Below are positions 8,463 to 17,100 of a stretch of DNA of 64,000 nt, in pieces. The DNA comes from a virus: IMG/VR virus record IMGVR_UViG_3300024505_000146, positions 20,212 through 84,211 of that record, one strand, 5' to 3'. The notes beneath the pieces are model-generated. The model saw nothing but the letters and a program-made list of their open reading frames with translations, did not search any database and had not been told where the DNA came from. Position 1 is the first letter of the stretch. Each line of letters starts with the position of its first letter. Made by a program: the position numbers and the translations under genes.

Positions 8463-9009
8463 TTGCTTCTCCTCCTGGTGCTGGAGCGGCTGCGGCCGCT
8501 GGTGGTGCGCCTGCTGTGGCTTCACCTGCTGGTGGAGGTGTAAGCTCTGGCGCCTTTTCATTATTTGCTGGCTCTAGTTCGTCCATTAATTGGTTATGAT
8601 ATCCACGGAAAATTTCTAACATTAACTTCTTAGGCATCTGTACTTCTACAATCCAAATTGGATGCTCGTCTAGTTTACCAAGTTTTGTACCTGGACGAAT
8701 GTCGTCAGGTTCTTTAATTTCTCTAGGCTTGACTAATGTATCTTTTTTGTAAATTACTCGACAGCCGTATTCCATCAAACGCTTTGCGGCCTGCGGGTTA
8801 GGCATTTGTTTGTGAGGCCACATAAAACTAGCACTGACCCAATGACGGTCAACGACAGGTCCTTTGATAAGTTCTCCATCGCGCCAGTTTTCAAATACAT
8901 ACATATCCAACTCGTCAAATACACGCTCGAAATCCTTAAGGATTGCAAGGCTACTATTGTTGTTATATATGGTGTTGATGTTTTCTATAATATCTAAAAT
9001 ATCGTGCAT
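8443..9009 (-). CDS. Hypothetical phage protein with Ala/Pro/Gly-rich tail
   Basis: 188 residues. Residues 1-145 look globular (a helical start, then RHWVSASFMW and WIVEVQMPKKLMLEIF). The last 40 residues are an Ala/Pro/Gly low-complexity tail, whose coding sequence also carries the ribosome site of the next gene. It is driven by a GATAAATA late promoter, which suggests a late, possibly structural, role. Family not recognised. Confidence 0.65.
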   Translation of the reverse strand: MHDILDIIENINTIYNNNSSLAILKDFERVFDELDMYVFENWRDGELIKGPVVDRHWVSASFMWPHKQMPNPQAAKRLMEYGCRVIYKKDTLVKPREIKEPDDIRPGTKLGKLDEHPIWIVEVQMPKKLMLEIFRGYHNQLMDELEPANNEKAPELTPPPAGEATAGAPPAAAAAPAPGGEASAPPAA

Positions 9010-9032
9010 TTTTCAGTCATCCCTCGATGAAG

Positions 9033-9040
9033 TATTTATC
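9033..9040 (-). promoter_or_regulatory. Putative late promoter GATAAATA
   Basis: Minus-strand GATAAATA, predicted +1 near 9027, ahead of the gene starting at 9009. Faces away from a similar plus-strand motif at 9084-9091. Confidence 0.55.
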
Positions 9041-9083
9041 TAGACGATTTTGATATAGTATCAGTTCTATTTTTCTTCTAGAT

Positions 9084-9091
9084 GTTAAATA
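9084..9091 (+). promoter_or_regulatory. Possible late-type promoter GTTAAATA for phoH
   Basis: Plus-strand GTTAAATA. The predicted +1 (about 9097) falls at the left arm of a perfect hairpin, so phoH mRNA could begin with a stem-loop. Confidence 0.4.
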
Positions 9092-9094
9092 TTT

Positions 9095-9121
9095 TTGTAG
9101 GACCTCTCAGTTGTCCTACAA
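9095..9121 (+). other. 5' untranslated hairpin of phoH
   Basis: Nine-base perfect inverted repeat, TTGTAGGAC (9095-9103) with GTCCTACAA (9113-9121), around a 9-base loop. It has no T-run on either side, so it is not a terminator. It may protect the mRNA 5' end or bind a regulator. Confidence 0.55.
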
Positions 9122-9167
9122 GAAGTGTGACAATATGACGTCCTACGCCTCAAAAGGAGAGCAGTTA

Positions 9168-9923
9168 ATGACGACAAAAAGAGCCAAAAAACGTTTTGCC
9201 AACGAGGGCTATAATAATCCTCGAGCAAATGTTATTGAGTTTCAACCATTTCAACACACACTTCCTCAAAGTCTTCCACAGAAGAAAAAGAGCGTACACG
9301 TAATTCCGCGCAACCGTAATCAGGAAGAATATCTATTTAAACTATTAGACCCATCAAAAAACATAGTTTTTGCTCTGGGCCCCGCTGGCACGGGCAAGAC
9401 GCTGATAGCGTGTCAAGTCGGTATTAAACTCTTTAAAGAAGGGTTGGTAGATAAAATCGTGGTAACACGCCCTGCTGTTTCTGTAGACGAAGATCATGGA
9501 TTCCTTCCTGGTACCCTAGAGCAAAAAATGGCTCCCTGGACTAGACCCATCTTTGATGTGCTAGCCGAGTACTATTACGCTCGCGATATCGAGAATATGA
9601 TCCGAGAAGGTGTTATTGAAATTAGCCCGTTAGCATATATGAGAGGTCGAACCTTCAAGAAGGCATACATTATTGCAGATGAAATGCAAAATGCTACGCC
9701 AAATCAAATGAAGATGTTGCTAACGAGATTGGGAGAAGGCTCTAAGATGGTCGTAACCGGTGATTTAAGACAAGCCGATAGATTAGAAGATAACGGTTTA
9801 ATTGATTTCACGGAGCGATTGGCAAATAAACAACTAGATTTGTTAAGCGTCGTGCAATTTGGTATGAAAGATATCGAAAGACACGAAGCAGTAAAGGAGG
9901 TGTTGTCTATTTACGGTGATTAA
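9168..9923 (+). CDS. phoH: PhoH-like P-loop ATPase
   Basis: 251 residues. Walker A GPAGTGKT, then the PhoH hallmark segment VTRPAVSVDEDHGFLPGTLEQKM, Walker B YIIADEMQNA, and sensor GDLRQAD. Common in marine phages; proposed roles are RNA handling or response to phosphate stress, neither proven. The longer frame begins at 9111, but the ATG at 9168 has an AAAGGAGA site 8 bases upstream and avoids the hairpin. It is the only plus-strand gene in this region and is followed by a hairpin terminator. Confidence 0.92.
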   Translation: MTTKRAKKRFANEGYNNPRANVIEFQPFQHTLPQSLPQKKKSVHVIPRNRNQEEYLFKLLDPSKNIVFALGPAGTGKTLIACQVGIKLFKEGLVDKIVVTRPAVSVDEDHGFLPGTLEQKMAPWTRPIFDVLAEYYYARDIENMIREGVIEISPLAYMRGRTFKKAYIIADEMQNATPNQMKMLLTRLGEGSKMVVTGDLRQADRLEDNGLIDFTERLANKQLDLLSVVQFGMKDIERHEAVKEVLSIYGD

Positions 9924-9928
9924 ACCTA

Positions 9929-9957
9929 GGAGGGGTTAATCCCCCTCCACTTGTTTT
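9929..9957 (+). terminator. Bidirectional terminator between phoH and dCMP deaminase
   Basis: GGAGGGG (9929-9935) pairs with CCCCTCC (9942-9948) around a 6-base loop, followed by TTGTTTT on the plus strand. It separates two convergent genes whose stops are 13 bases apart. The stop codon of the minus-strand gene lies in the loop. Confidence 0.75.
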
Positions 9958-10385
9958 ACTTCGATGCCCGATGCTTTGAGAAACTTGACCCCCGAGTCAT
10001 CTCTATAGTTTTCACCATAGTAAACACGATTAATGCCAGACTGATAGATAAGTTTGGCGCAATCGAGGCAAGGAGCATGAGTAATAAAAATATTAGCACC
10101 AAGCCCAGACTCATTACTACGGGCCAATTTAGCAATGGCGTTTGTTTCGGCATGTAGTACCTCCGGTTTAGTTTTTAAAACTGTTTCAGGTTCATCGTCG
10201 CCGTTATCTTCCCAAATCTCATATTCGCAGTTATTATCCCAACCTGCTGGCATACCATTGTAGCCAATACTAATAATTCTATCGTCTTTAACTACAATGG
10301 CACCTACGTGTAATCGACGAGCATGACTGAGTTCTGCGAATGTTTCCGCAGTTTTCATGTATGCTTTTACTAACTTAGGCTTCAT
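9936..10385 (-). CDS. dCMP deaminase
   Basis: 149-residue zinc deaminase converting dCMP to dUMP for thymidylate synthesis. Zinc ligands and the catalytic glutamate are in LHAETNAIAK, and the two cysteine ligands are in APCLDCAKLI. The GYNGMPAG segment is typical of the dCMP/ComE group. It overlaps the clamp-loader gene upstream by 11 bases, placing it with replication genes. Confidence 0.9.
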   Translation of the reverse strand: MKPKLVKAYMKTAETFAELSHARRLHVGAIVVKDDRIISIGYNGMPAGWDNNCEYEIWEDNGDDEPETVLKTKPEVLHAETNAIAKLARSNESGLGANIFITHAPCLDCAKLIYQSGINRVYYGENYRDDSGVKFLKASGIEVKQVEGD

Positions 10386-11301
10386 TGAGTCTTGCTAATC
10401 TAATCAGCGTGGCCGCTAGATTAATTTCAGGATCTGCCATAGATACGTGATCCACTAATCCTTGTTTAATTACCAGCACAGCATTGTCTTGTGTATGCTC
10501 GTCCTTGCCAAACAGAGTAATGTTGTTGTACATCCAAGTGTAGATTTCTTCCATTTCTTCTGGACGGGCTTGACTACATAACAGTTTACGTGCTTCTTGA
10601 ATACGGCCTTTCTTAAACAGTTCAACCATTTCAACTCTGTAATCTGCACTACCTTCTACAGCATCTGGCAGTATTAATTTACCAGCCAAACTGTTCATTT
10701 GAACGTTGTTAATACACTTACGCAAATCTGGATATGTACCTTTGACATAAGTGTCCAGTGTATCCAAGTCAAATTCGATATTTTCTTCTACAAGAATAGT
10801 TGCTACACGAGCAGTAAACTCTGTAATGTCTGTGCGTTCAATTTTAATTTCTTGGCAACGACTTTTAACTGGAGTAATAATTCTGTGTGGATAGTTACAA
10901 GTAAAAATAAAGCGAACGCTGTTACTGTAATCTTCCATTAAGTTACGTAGTGCTGGTTGAACAGAATCTTTGTTCATATAATCTGCTTCGTCGATCAGCA
11001 CAACTTTATAGTCGCCAAACGGCATAGTTTGACAAAAACCGATTAGTTTATCAATCCATTCAATTTTACGACCTTCCTTACTGCCGTTAGCAATAAGAAT
11101 GTCTGTGTCTTCGACACCGATTTCATTTAACAATACTTTAGCCAGTGTAGTTTTGCCTGTACCAGCATTGCCGCTAAACAGCAAGTGCGGAATAGCCTTC
11201 TGACTAATCCATTTTTCAATTTGCTGTTTTAGTGTTTCATCCTTAAACACATAACCATCTACAGTTTTAGGACGATACTTTTCTACCCATAATTCTTTCA
11301 T
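10375..11301 (-). CDS. DNA polymerase sliding-clamp loader, small (ATPase) subunit, gp44/RFC-like
   Basis: 308-residue AAA+ protein that loads the ring-shaped clamp. Motifs: WVEKYRPKTVDGYV (RFC box II), Walker A GNAGTGKTTLAK (about 44-55), Walker B VVLIDEADYM, sensor 1 FTCNYPHRI and arginine-finger box VKSRCQEI. T4 gp44 is 319 residues. The partner large/regulatory subunit (gp62-like) and clamp (gp45-like) are not in this window. Confidence 0.93.
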   Translation of the reverse strand: MKELWVEKYRPKTVDGYVFKDETLKQQIEKWISQKAIPHLLFSGNAGTGKTTLAKVLLNEIGVEDTDILIANGSKEGRKIEWIDKLIGFCQTMPFGDYKVVLIDEADYMNKDSVQPALRNLMEDYSNSVRFIFTCNYPHRIITPVKSRCQEIKIERTDITEFTARVATILVEENIEFDLDTLDTYVKGTYPDLRKCINNVQMNSLAGKLILPDAVEGSADYRVEMVELFKKGRIQEARKLLCSQARPEEMEEIYTWMYNNITLFGKDEHTQDNAVLVIKQGLVDHVSMADPEINLAATLIRLARLNEA

Positions 11302-11519
11302 TGTAACGATGCCTTTTGAAAAGTTTTAACTTGATCTCTGCTTTCACTAATATTATCCACCATAGTGTCATATTCTTCTGGACTTAGCGCAGATTTATAA
11401 ATGGTCAGTGCCTGTGCAATCATAATAGCCGCTACAGGCAATGGCCCGTATTCTCCAGCCATGGTATCTGTGAATGACAGATACGTTCCGTATAATTCTT
11501 CTAATCGTTCGTCTGTCAA
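11298..11519 (-). CDS. Small hypothetical phage protein
   Basis: 73 residues, acidic start and a hydrophobic helix in the middle (PVAAIMIAQALTIY), otherwise helical. It overlaps genes on both sides by four bases (ATGA), so it is translated by coupling within the clamp-loader operon. Not recognised. Confidence 0.6.
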   Translation of the reverse strand: MTDERLEELYGTYLSFTDTMAGEYGPLPVAAIMIAQALTIYKSALSPEEYDTMVDNISESRDQVKTFQKASLQ

Positions 11520-11764
11520 AATAATTCCTCCGCAATTCCTAATACTTCAGCAATAATAATAAACACTCCTGCTCCAATTAAATCGCCTTGGATTAATCTA
11601 TAACCTGCGGCAAATCTCATTCCGCTTTTAACGATGCTGATTCTAAAATGCCACTTACTTGTATCTTTAGATTGAATATCTATCATTGGTTTGTGGTGCG
11701 GACACCTTCCTTGTTTGTAGTCGCAATCTGGACTATATTCTTTTTTACAAATATCACAGTTCAT
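11516..11764 (-). CDS. Small zinc-binding-like protein with C-terminal hydrophobic segment
   Basis: 82 residues from the ATG at 11764. It begins with a cysteine/histidine cluster (C-x2-C, C, C-H-H within the first 25 residues), likely a zinc knuckle. It ends with a 25-residue hydrophobic segment (LIGAGVFIIIAEVLGIAEE) that could lie in the membrane. There is no ribosome site. Instead TATAAT ends six bases before the ATG, so the mRNA is predicted to be leaderless. The longer open frame to 11854 crosses a terminator and is not used. Confidence 0.6.
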   Translation of the reverse strand: MNCDICKKEYSPDCDYKQGRCPHHKPMIDIQSKDTSKWHFRISIVKSGMRFAAGYRLIQGDLIGAGVFIIIAEVLGIAEELF

Positions 11765-11770
11765 TTTTTT

Positions 11771-11799
11771 ATTATACAGAATAAAAAAGGGTCCGTCAA
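11771..11799 (-). promoter_or_regulatory. sigma70 promoter giving a leaderless mRNA
   Basis: Minus-strand TTGACG (11799-11794), 17-base spacer, TATAAT (11776-11771). Predicted +1 is 11764, the A of the ATG. The -35 hexamer is exactly the six-base loop of the terminator hairpin at 11786-11807, and the terminator T-run is the spacer. Confidence 0.75.
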
Positions 11800-11807
11800 G
11801 ACCCTTT
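11783..11807 (-). terminator. Rho-independent terminator after the pyrophosphohydrolase gene
   Basis: AAAGGGTC/GACCCTTT stem of 8 bp (11800-11807 with 11786-11793), 6-base loop, then TTTTTT on the minus strand. It sits five bases after the stop at 11812 and doubles as part of the next promoter. Confidence 0.8.
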
Positions 11808-11811
11808 GGTG

Positions 11812-12183
11812 TTATTTTTTGGTAACAAATGGTTCTAATACTGGAGGAGTCCAACCGAGCGGTTTAAGTACTTTTCCGTCTTCACGCTTGCGAACCTTGC
11901 CAGTTTCTTTGTCGATCTTGGCAAAGTTAGTTTTCATAACTTCTTTCCAAGCACCTTCGGCATCTGCTCCCATACTATGTATAGCACCGATGGTAACAAC
12001 CAAAATATCAATTAAGGCATCCAATTGTTCAACATCATCATTGGCGGCAACTGCAAGTTGAAGTTCTTTATATTCTTCTTCAATTAATTTTAAGTACATG
12101 TCATATTGTGAAAAGTCGTAATCATCTACGCTTTGGTCACAAGCAACCATGAATTTTTCTTGATCTCGAAATGGGTTTGTCAT
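11812..12183 (-). CDS. MazG/PRA-PH-like nucleotide pyrophosphohydrolase
   Basis: 123 residues of the all-alpha NTP-PPase fold. The metal-binding carboxylates are in IEEEYKEL (about 32-39) and LDALIDILVV (about 55-64). The C-terminal GKVLKPLGWTPP segment is typical of phage PRA-PH-like proteins. It may clear dUTP or modified nucleotides, or act on (p)ppGpp; the substrate cannot be decided from sequence. It overlaps the groES-like gene by four bases. Confidence 0.8.
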   Translation of the reverse strand: MTNPFRDQEKFMVACDQSVDDYDFSQYDMYLKLIEEEYKELQLAVAANDDVEQLDALIDILVVTIGAIHSMGADAEGAWKEVMKTNFAKIDKETGKVRKREDGKVLKPLGWTPPVLEPFVTKK

Positions 12184-12524
12184 AGGTGTCCAATAATCAT
12201 GTCTTTAGGTTCTTCGTCGTCCCACATCATAACTGCTTCGTTATCAATCATACGAATAGTAATTTCTTCACCGCTTTCATTTTCGTACTTGATACCTCTA
12301 GTCCATCGTCCGTGTTCAACTAATATCCAATCACCGACTCCGTATTCTTCATCGTGTTCTGGACCAACAGCAAATACCTTAGCCCATCTTGGATGGATGC
12401 CGCGATCCTTGCCGTCATCGCTTTGAATGATGATACCGCTTTGCGTTTTAGTATCACCGAAATCCATATCTGTTACAATGACTTTGTCATGTAACGGTCT
12501 AATGGTTCCTTTAACTACCGCCAT
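12180..12524 (-). CDS. GroES/gp31-like co-chaperonin
   Basis: 114 residues. It begins with IRPLHDKVIV, the canonical GroES N-terminal strand, with a mobile-loop region TKTQSGIIIQ (about 26-35) for binding GroEL. The fold continues as KVFAVGPE and VGDWILVEHG. It is longer than GroES (97 residues), with an acidic C-terminal extension. T4 encodes gp31 to fold its large capsid protein in host GroEL. A similar role is likely, alongside the phage DnaJ. Confidence 0.88.
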   Translation of the reverse strand: MAVVKGTIRPLHDKVIVTDMDFGDTKTQSGIIIQSDDGKDRGIHPRWAKVFAVGPEHDEEYGVGDWILVEHGRWTRGIKYENESGEEITIRMIDNEAVMMWDDEEPKDMIIGHL

Positions 12525-12527
12525 TTA

Positions 12528-12752
12528 TTATTCCTTTTCTTGTGGTAATTCGGATTGTTCGTAAAAGTCTTTTAGAATATCTTCACGTTTGCGAAGAATT
12601 TGACCACCAGGTCCTAGTTCGTCTCCGCGGGCATTAACACGAGCATTACCTACTGCTGGAGTTAATTCGTTGCGTTGACGCAATAGATCCATATCTACAG
12701 TTCTACCGTTGGCTGTACGATAAACTTTCTTTGGTGCTGGTTTCATGGGCAT
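12528..12752 (-). CDS. Small conserved hypothetical phage protein
   Basis: 74 residues, basic N-terminus and acidic C-terminus, with the motif NARVNARGDELGPGG in the middle. Strong AAGGAGG ribosome site. It lies three bases upstream of the groES-like gene and is probably co-transcribed. Function unknown. Confidence 0.65.
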   Translation of the reverse strand: MPMKPAPKKVYRTANGRTVDMDLLRQRNELTPAVGNARVNARGDELGPGGQILRKREDILKDFYEQSELPQEKE

Positions 12753-12778
12753 TTTAATGTCCTCCTTAATATATGTAC

Positions 12779-13285
12779 TTATCTCAGGAATTCGCGCCAG
12801 TCTAAATTATATTTCAAACTGTCAATTTTATGTACACCAATTAAGTATAGTACATAACTGGCTACGCTACTTCCTCTTCCTACACCCCAAACTATACCTT
12901 CCTTACGACAAGTATCTACAAAGTATTTTAGCCAGCGTAGTAGATCCAGCATATTTCTTTCTCTATACTCTTGTAATTCTTCTATTAGTCTTTGGTAGTT
13001 TTCTTTAGGACATTCGTTAACAAGGAACCCTTCAATGTCCATTTGTTTGTATTCCTCAGGCATATTCCAATTACTCTGCATTAAGGAATCAAACTCTGTT
13101 TTAGAAAGTTGTGGTTCTTGATATTCTCGTATTTTTACAGATTCAGTATGTAGATTAAACTGCTTAACGTCTGTATCGTCAGGCTCTGCCAAAATATTAG
13201 GCAAGACATCCAATTTACCTTGGTAAATTAAATCAAAGATGTCTTTGGCTGAATATACTGGAATACCTAAATTATCAATCCTCAT
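12779..13285 (-). CDS. Orphan fragment of a C-family DNA polymerase (DnaE/PolC-like)
   Basis: 168 residues. The last 40 (GIVWGVGRGSSVASYVLYLIGVHKIDSLKYNL split over the end) match the GxGRGSxxxS triphosphate-binding motif and following segment of bacterial Pol III alpha. The preceding helical stretch aligns with the DnaE region just before that motif. The protein stops at WREFLR, before the catalytic PDxD aspartates, and has no PHP domain, so it cannot be a complete polymerase. No ribosome site. A consensus promoter places +1 on the ATG. It might be a relic, a nucleotide sensor or an accessory subunit. Confidence 0.6.
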   Translation of the reverse strand: MRIDNLGIPVYSAKDIFDLIYQGKLDVLPNILAEPDDTDVKQFNLHTESVKIREYQEPQLSKTEFDSLMQSNWNMPEEYKQMDIEGFLVNECPKENYQRLIEELQEYRERNMLDLLRWLKYFVDTCRKEGIVWGVGRGSSVASYVLYLIGVHKIDSLKYNLDWREFLR

Positions 13286-13291
13286 GCAAGT

Positions 13292-13320
13292 ATTTTAACT
13301 TACATTAATGAGGCTGTCAA
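13292..13320 (-). promoter_or_regulatory. sigma70 promoter giving a leaderless mRNA
   Basis: TTGACA (13320-13315), 17-base spacer, TAAAAT (13297-13292) on the minus strand. Predicted +1 is 13285, the A of the ATG of the DnaE-like gene. The -35 lies inside the upstream gene. Confidence 0.75.
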
Positions 13321-13528
13321 GATCTGTGTCTCGTTTTTGGTATTGTTCTTCCCAGAGTTTTTGTCTGCGAATGTTTAGTTCTGCTTTATACATGTCCAAC
13401 AACATAATAATCTGCTGTTGAACTCCAGAGTTACTAGCGGCCATGAAATATCTTCTACTAAGATCTTGGATCTTAGTTTCAAGTTCCACATCCTTTAGTT
13501 TGGAAAAATCTTCTGCTAGTGGGTGCAT
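13295..13528 (-). CDS. Small conserved hypothetical phage protein
   Basis: 77 residues, nearly all predicted alpha-helix (heptad-like pattern through MLLDMYKAELNIRRQKLWEEQY). Its ATG overlaps the stop of the fibre-related gene upstream (TAATG). Its 3' end carries the promoter of the following gene. Probably a late-transcript companion of the structural genes; function unknown. Confidence 0.65.
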   Translation of the reverse strand: MHPLAEDFSKLKDVELETKIQDLSRRYFMAASNSGVQQQIIMLLDMYKAELNIRRQKLWEEQYQKRDTDLDSLINVS

Positions 13529-14109
13529 TATAGTGCTGTAAAGTTACCTAAGTATCTTCCAAATACGTTTACGCCACCATCGTAAGTCCAGAATTCAAAA
13601 ATCTTTGGACTTGTCGAACTAGTAACGCTTTGTGTACCGGGCCATCCTGATTCTACATAGAAGTCACCAATGGATTCTGTGTTAAAGGAAAAGAATTGTT
13701 CTGTACCATTTCCATATAAATGAACTCTAATAACAGCCAATGTTCCGCTTGCTGGTAAGTCAGAGAATGTAAGTTCTAAAGGACTTCCTGCGTCAGGATC
13801 TGTTGCAGCCAATGTGTACACATGATATGCTCCGCTGGTAAAACTTACGTTTTGACTAGCAACAATGTTGCCACCTGCATTAAATTCGAAACTGGCACCT
13901 TTTAGGTTTGCATTAGCAATGGTGTTTCCGCTAAGATCTGTTTCTGGACTAGAAATGTCTAGTCTAGATGCTTGTAAATCTTGAATGTCAGACTTGGCCT
14001 GAATTAGCGTATCTTTAATTGCTGAGAAGTTATCACGGAAGCCTTGGCTTTCGTTGTCTACGCCCGCTACTGGGAACGCTTCATCTATTTGGGTCTCGCG
14101 GTATGTCAT
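13528..14109 (-). CDS. Virion-associated (tail-fibre related) protein
   Basis: 193 residues. The start SQGFRDNFSAIKDTLIQAKSDI is a short coiled-coil module. Related modules (NDGTGDSIREAFRKTNENF) begin other fibre proteins in this window. The rest is beta-rich with Ser/Thr/Gly, ending in VFGRYLGNFTAL. A late promoter (GATAAATA) and position at the head of the fibre block support a structural role. Confidence 0.65.
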   Translation of the reverse strand: MTYRETQIDEAFPVAGVDNESQGFRDNFSAIKDTLIQAKSDIQDLQASRLDISSPETDLSGNTIANANLKGASFEFNAGGNIVASQNVSFTSGAYHVYTLAATDPDAGSPLELTFSDLPASGTLAVIRVHLYGNGTEQFFSFNTESIGDFYVESGWPGTQSVTSSTSPKIFEFWTYDGGVNVFGRYLGNFTAL

Positions 14110-14132
14110 TTTACTGGGTATCCTTTATTTGA

Positions 14133-14140
14133 TATTTATC
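14133..14140 (-). promoter_or_regulatory. Putative late promoter GATAAATA
   Basis: Minus-strand GATAAATA overlapping the stop of the 1040-residue gene, 24 bases upstream of the ATG at 14109, which has an AAAGGAT ribosome site. Confidence 0.55.
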
Positions 14141-17100
14141 ATATGTTATAACGTGCATCGGAGAATTTTAGGTATTTTTCCTGCACATCGTTGATGTCAG
14201 AATCTATGATAAATCTGTCAATTTCAAAATCTAACTGATTAAAATCAAAGTTTCTGTTAATAATGTTGTCTAAAATATACTGTCCCTCGCCAGGTTTACA
14301 GTAGCATAGAGGTACTGCTTTAACAAATCCTGTAGCCGCAGTTCTAGCATCCTGTGGAGTAGTCATCCAAAGTGGCAGGAATTCATTTTCAGTTAATCCT
14401 ACTTCTGAGATATTTGCTCTAACATTTTTAATACTGCTAGGGTAAACATATTCTGTATCATTGCCACTGACCATAACATTTGCTGTATCGATAGTCACAG
14501 GTGTCGACATAGGACTAAATCTGTCAAATGCTTGTTCATTTAGTTTGCCATTAATGTATGTACTTCCGTAGGTAACAGTTCCGTTACCGTCAACAGTTCC
14601 TAGGGAACCGTCCACTGGATTACGTCTTGCTTGATTAATTTTTGTTGGGCTGTTTACACCTCTGTCCAACTTAATTCTGCTGGCCGCAGATTTATTAGCA
14701 ATTTCATAATCATCTAATATTTCAAGATAAATCACTTCATAGACAATGTCGTTAGTGCCCTGTACTTTAGCAATGGCCTTTTTAAGATTACCAATTCTGT
14801 AACGTTTACGTCGAATGTTCTTTGATATGGCAGCAATATATTCTGGCATTGCTTTACTCTCAATTCCAGCATAGATTAACATTTTTAATTCTGTCTGTAA
14901 TCCGTAATTAGGATCGCCTAAGCGATAAATTTTTTCTGGAGTAAACACAGTTGTGTCATTGATAAAGTTATAAAACAATTCTCTCTTTGATTGTTTAGGC
15001 AAAGGTTTGGTATAGATATTACTATACAGAGTTAGTGTACCTTCGCTGATTGTAATTATAAATTCTTTACTTACTGAACTATATCTAAATTGATCCTGTG
15101 CATTAACAACAAATCTATAAGAACGATCTACGGTTAATAAGTCACCGTCGAATGTGGTATCGCCACCGTCGAATAATGTAAATCCTGAAATGCTGTTAGC
15201 ACGGAACTGATTAATTTTTCCTTCAATAATACCAGATGATTTTAATGTAAGTCCTTCAGGCAATCTTCCGTCTACTAATGTGTATCTTAATTTAGCATTA
15301 GGCACGGTTGTAGTTGCTTCCACATAAAAGTTACTTGGGAAACTTGGTTTAATTGATCCTAGTATTCTATCTGTTGTAAATTGAATTACAGAATCTACTT
15401 CGCCTAAGATAGCAATAGTAAATGTCTTCGGAGCAATCTGTGTTGAAAACTCACTAACTGATTGGTTATATGTTTTTCTAATAATTAATCCGTCTGTTAC
15501 ATTAGTTAATAATGCATCGGATAGTTTAAGTGTAGCCATTGTTCCGCCTAGCACAGTATTACTAATATATTCAGTCATAGTATAGATACTAGGACCAATA
15601 CGGATAACGTCTCCTATTAGTAAGCCAACATCTTCTTCTGGTAAAGGCAGTATCTTTAAGAAAGTTTGACCAATAGGTGCATCGTCTGCTACTACAATAG
15701 CGACTTCAACTTCTGTTAAATTTTCTTTGTCGTACTTAATGGCATTAACTGTAAATTTAAACTCTTTAGTAATTGCTGGCTGATACGGTGCAAATCCAAA
15801 TACTTCAGCAGTATCGGAATCAATATATAAGCCGTCAGGCAATACGCTTGGAGTCAAATCGTCATTGAGTGCGGCTAATTCATATCTTACAGGACCAACT
15901 TCTGGATTAGGATCGAAAACATCCAATAAAATAGTTACATAATTGTTGGCTCTTCTTAGGCCAAGGTTGGCGGCACTTAACCATATTGGTGCTCTTAAGT
16001 ATGTAGAGTCTGCCGTGTAAGCACCGTTACCAACTTGTAAAAGTGTATTGTCGGTTCTTAAGAAGTCATCGCCTACTACATAAATTCTAAATCTTCTTCT
16101 AGCAACAGATTCACCATCGCTGACTGTAACAATAAATTCGTAATTTCGATTTAGTTTTCTAGGAGTAACAACATTTAAATAATCTTCTTCTCCTATGTTA
16201 GGACGCTTACCAAAGTCATAGGCATAGGCATCATACAAGTTTGTATCATAGAATCCTGTACGTGCTGTTACGTCTAGGGCAAGGATAGGATCGATAATAC
16301 CAGTAATTCTTCCTGTGCTACTCATAGACAGACCTGGGGGAAGTTCTCCATCGCCGTCACCGATAAAATATTCCAAAGTATCTGTTGATGACAAATCTGT
16401 ATCTGTTGCTTCTAATTGAAAATCTACAGGTGTATTATCTAACACAAATGTTAACGGATCTTTAATTAATGTAACAGTACCAGAAACAGTTTGTGAACCT
16501 AGGTCGCCACCAAGTTTATTAAAGGTAATTGTAGTAGAAATTCTTGTTAGATATTCTTCGTACTGTTCTCCGTCTAAAGGCAATGGTTGTAGCACTTCTA
16601 CATTGGCAGCGTTGAATGCCGCAACGTTGGTAGCAATAGTTACAATATTTCCAAATACAAAGTTGTGAGCGGATGCAGTAGTTATAGTAACAAGGTTACT
16701 TTGACGTTTGGCGCTAACAACTGCCGACACCCTAGTTGTGACTGGACCGACTGGTAGTAATCCGGTATCTTCTGTGAAAACTTGATAATATGTACTGTTT
16801 GGAGGAGTCACTCCTGAAACAGTAGTTGTAGTTCTGTATAGTGTACTTTCGTTAGACACAGTATGTCTAATAACAGTATCTGGGATATAAGTTGCTTCTG
16901 GATCAAAATCGTAGATTTGAATGTCTGGATTTGGACCAGGAGTGATCCATACAGGTGCGTCTGGACCTGCAATGGTCATTGTAAATGTTCTGTCGGAAAT
17001 TTCTGTACCGTTAGATGCACGGATTACAAATGTAGATGTTGTGTTAGTAGAAACTTCTAAAGGAGAGCCCTTGATAACCCAAGTGCTTAAATTTGTATCG

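Noticed and set aside
11765-11854. N-terminal extension of the zinc-binding-like protein to 11854
   Set aside because: It would be read through a strong terminator and lies before the predicted transcription start.
12752-12779. GATAAGTAC as a late promoter before the small gene at 12528
   Set aside because: It lacks the TAAATA core found at all the other sites.
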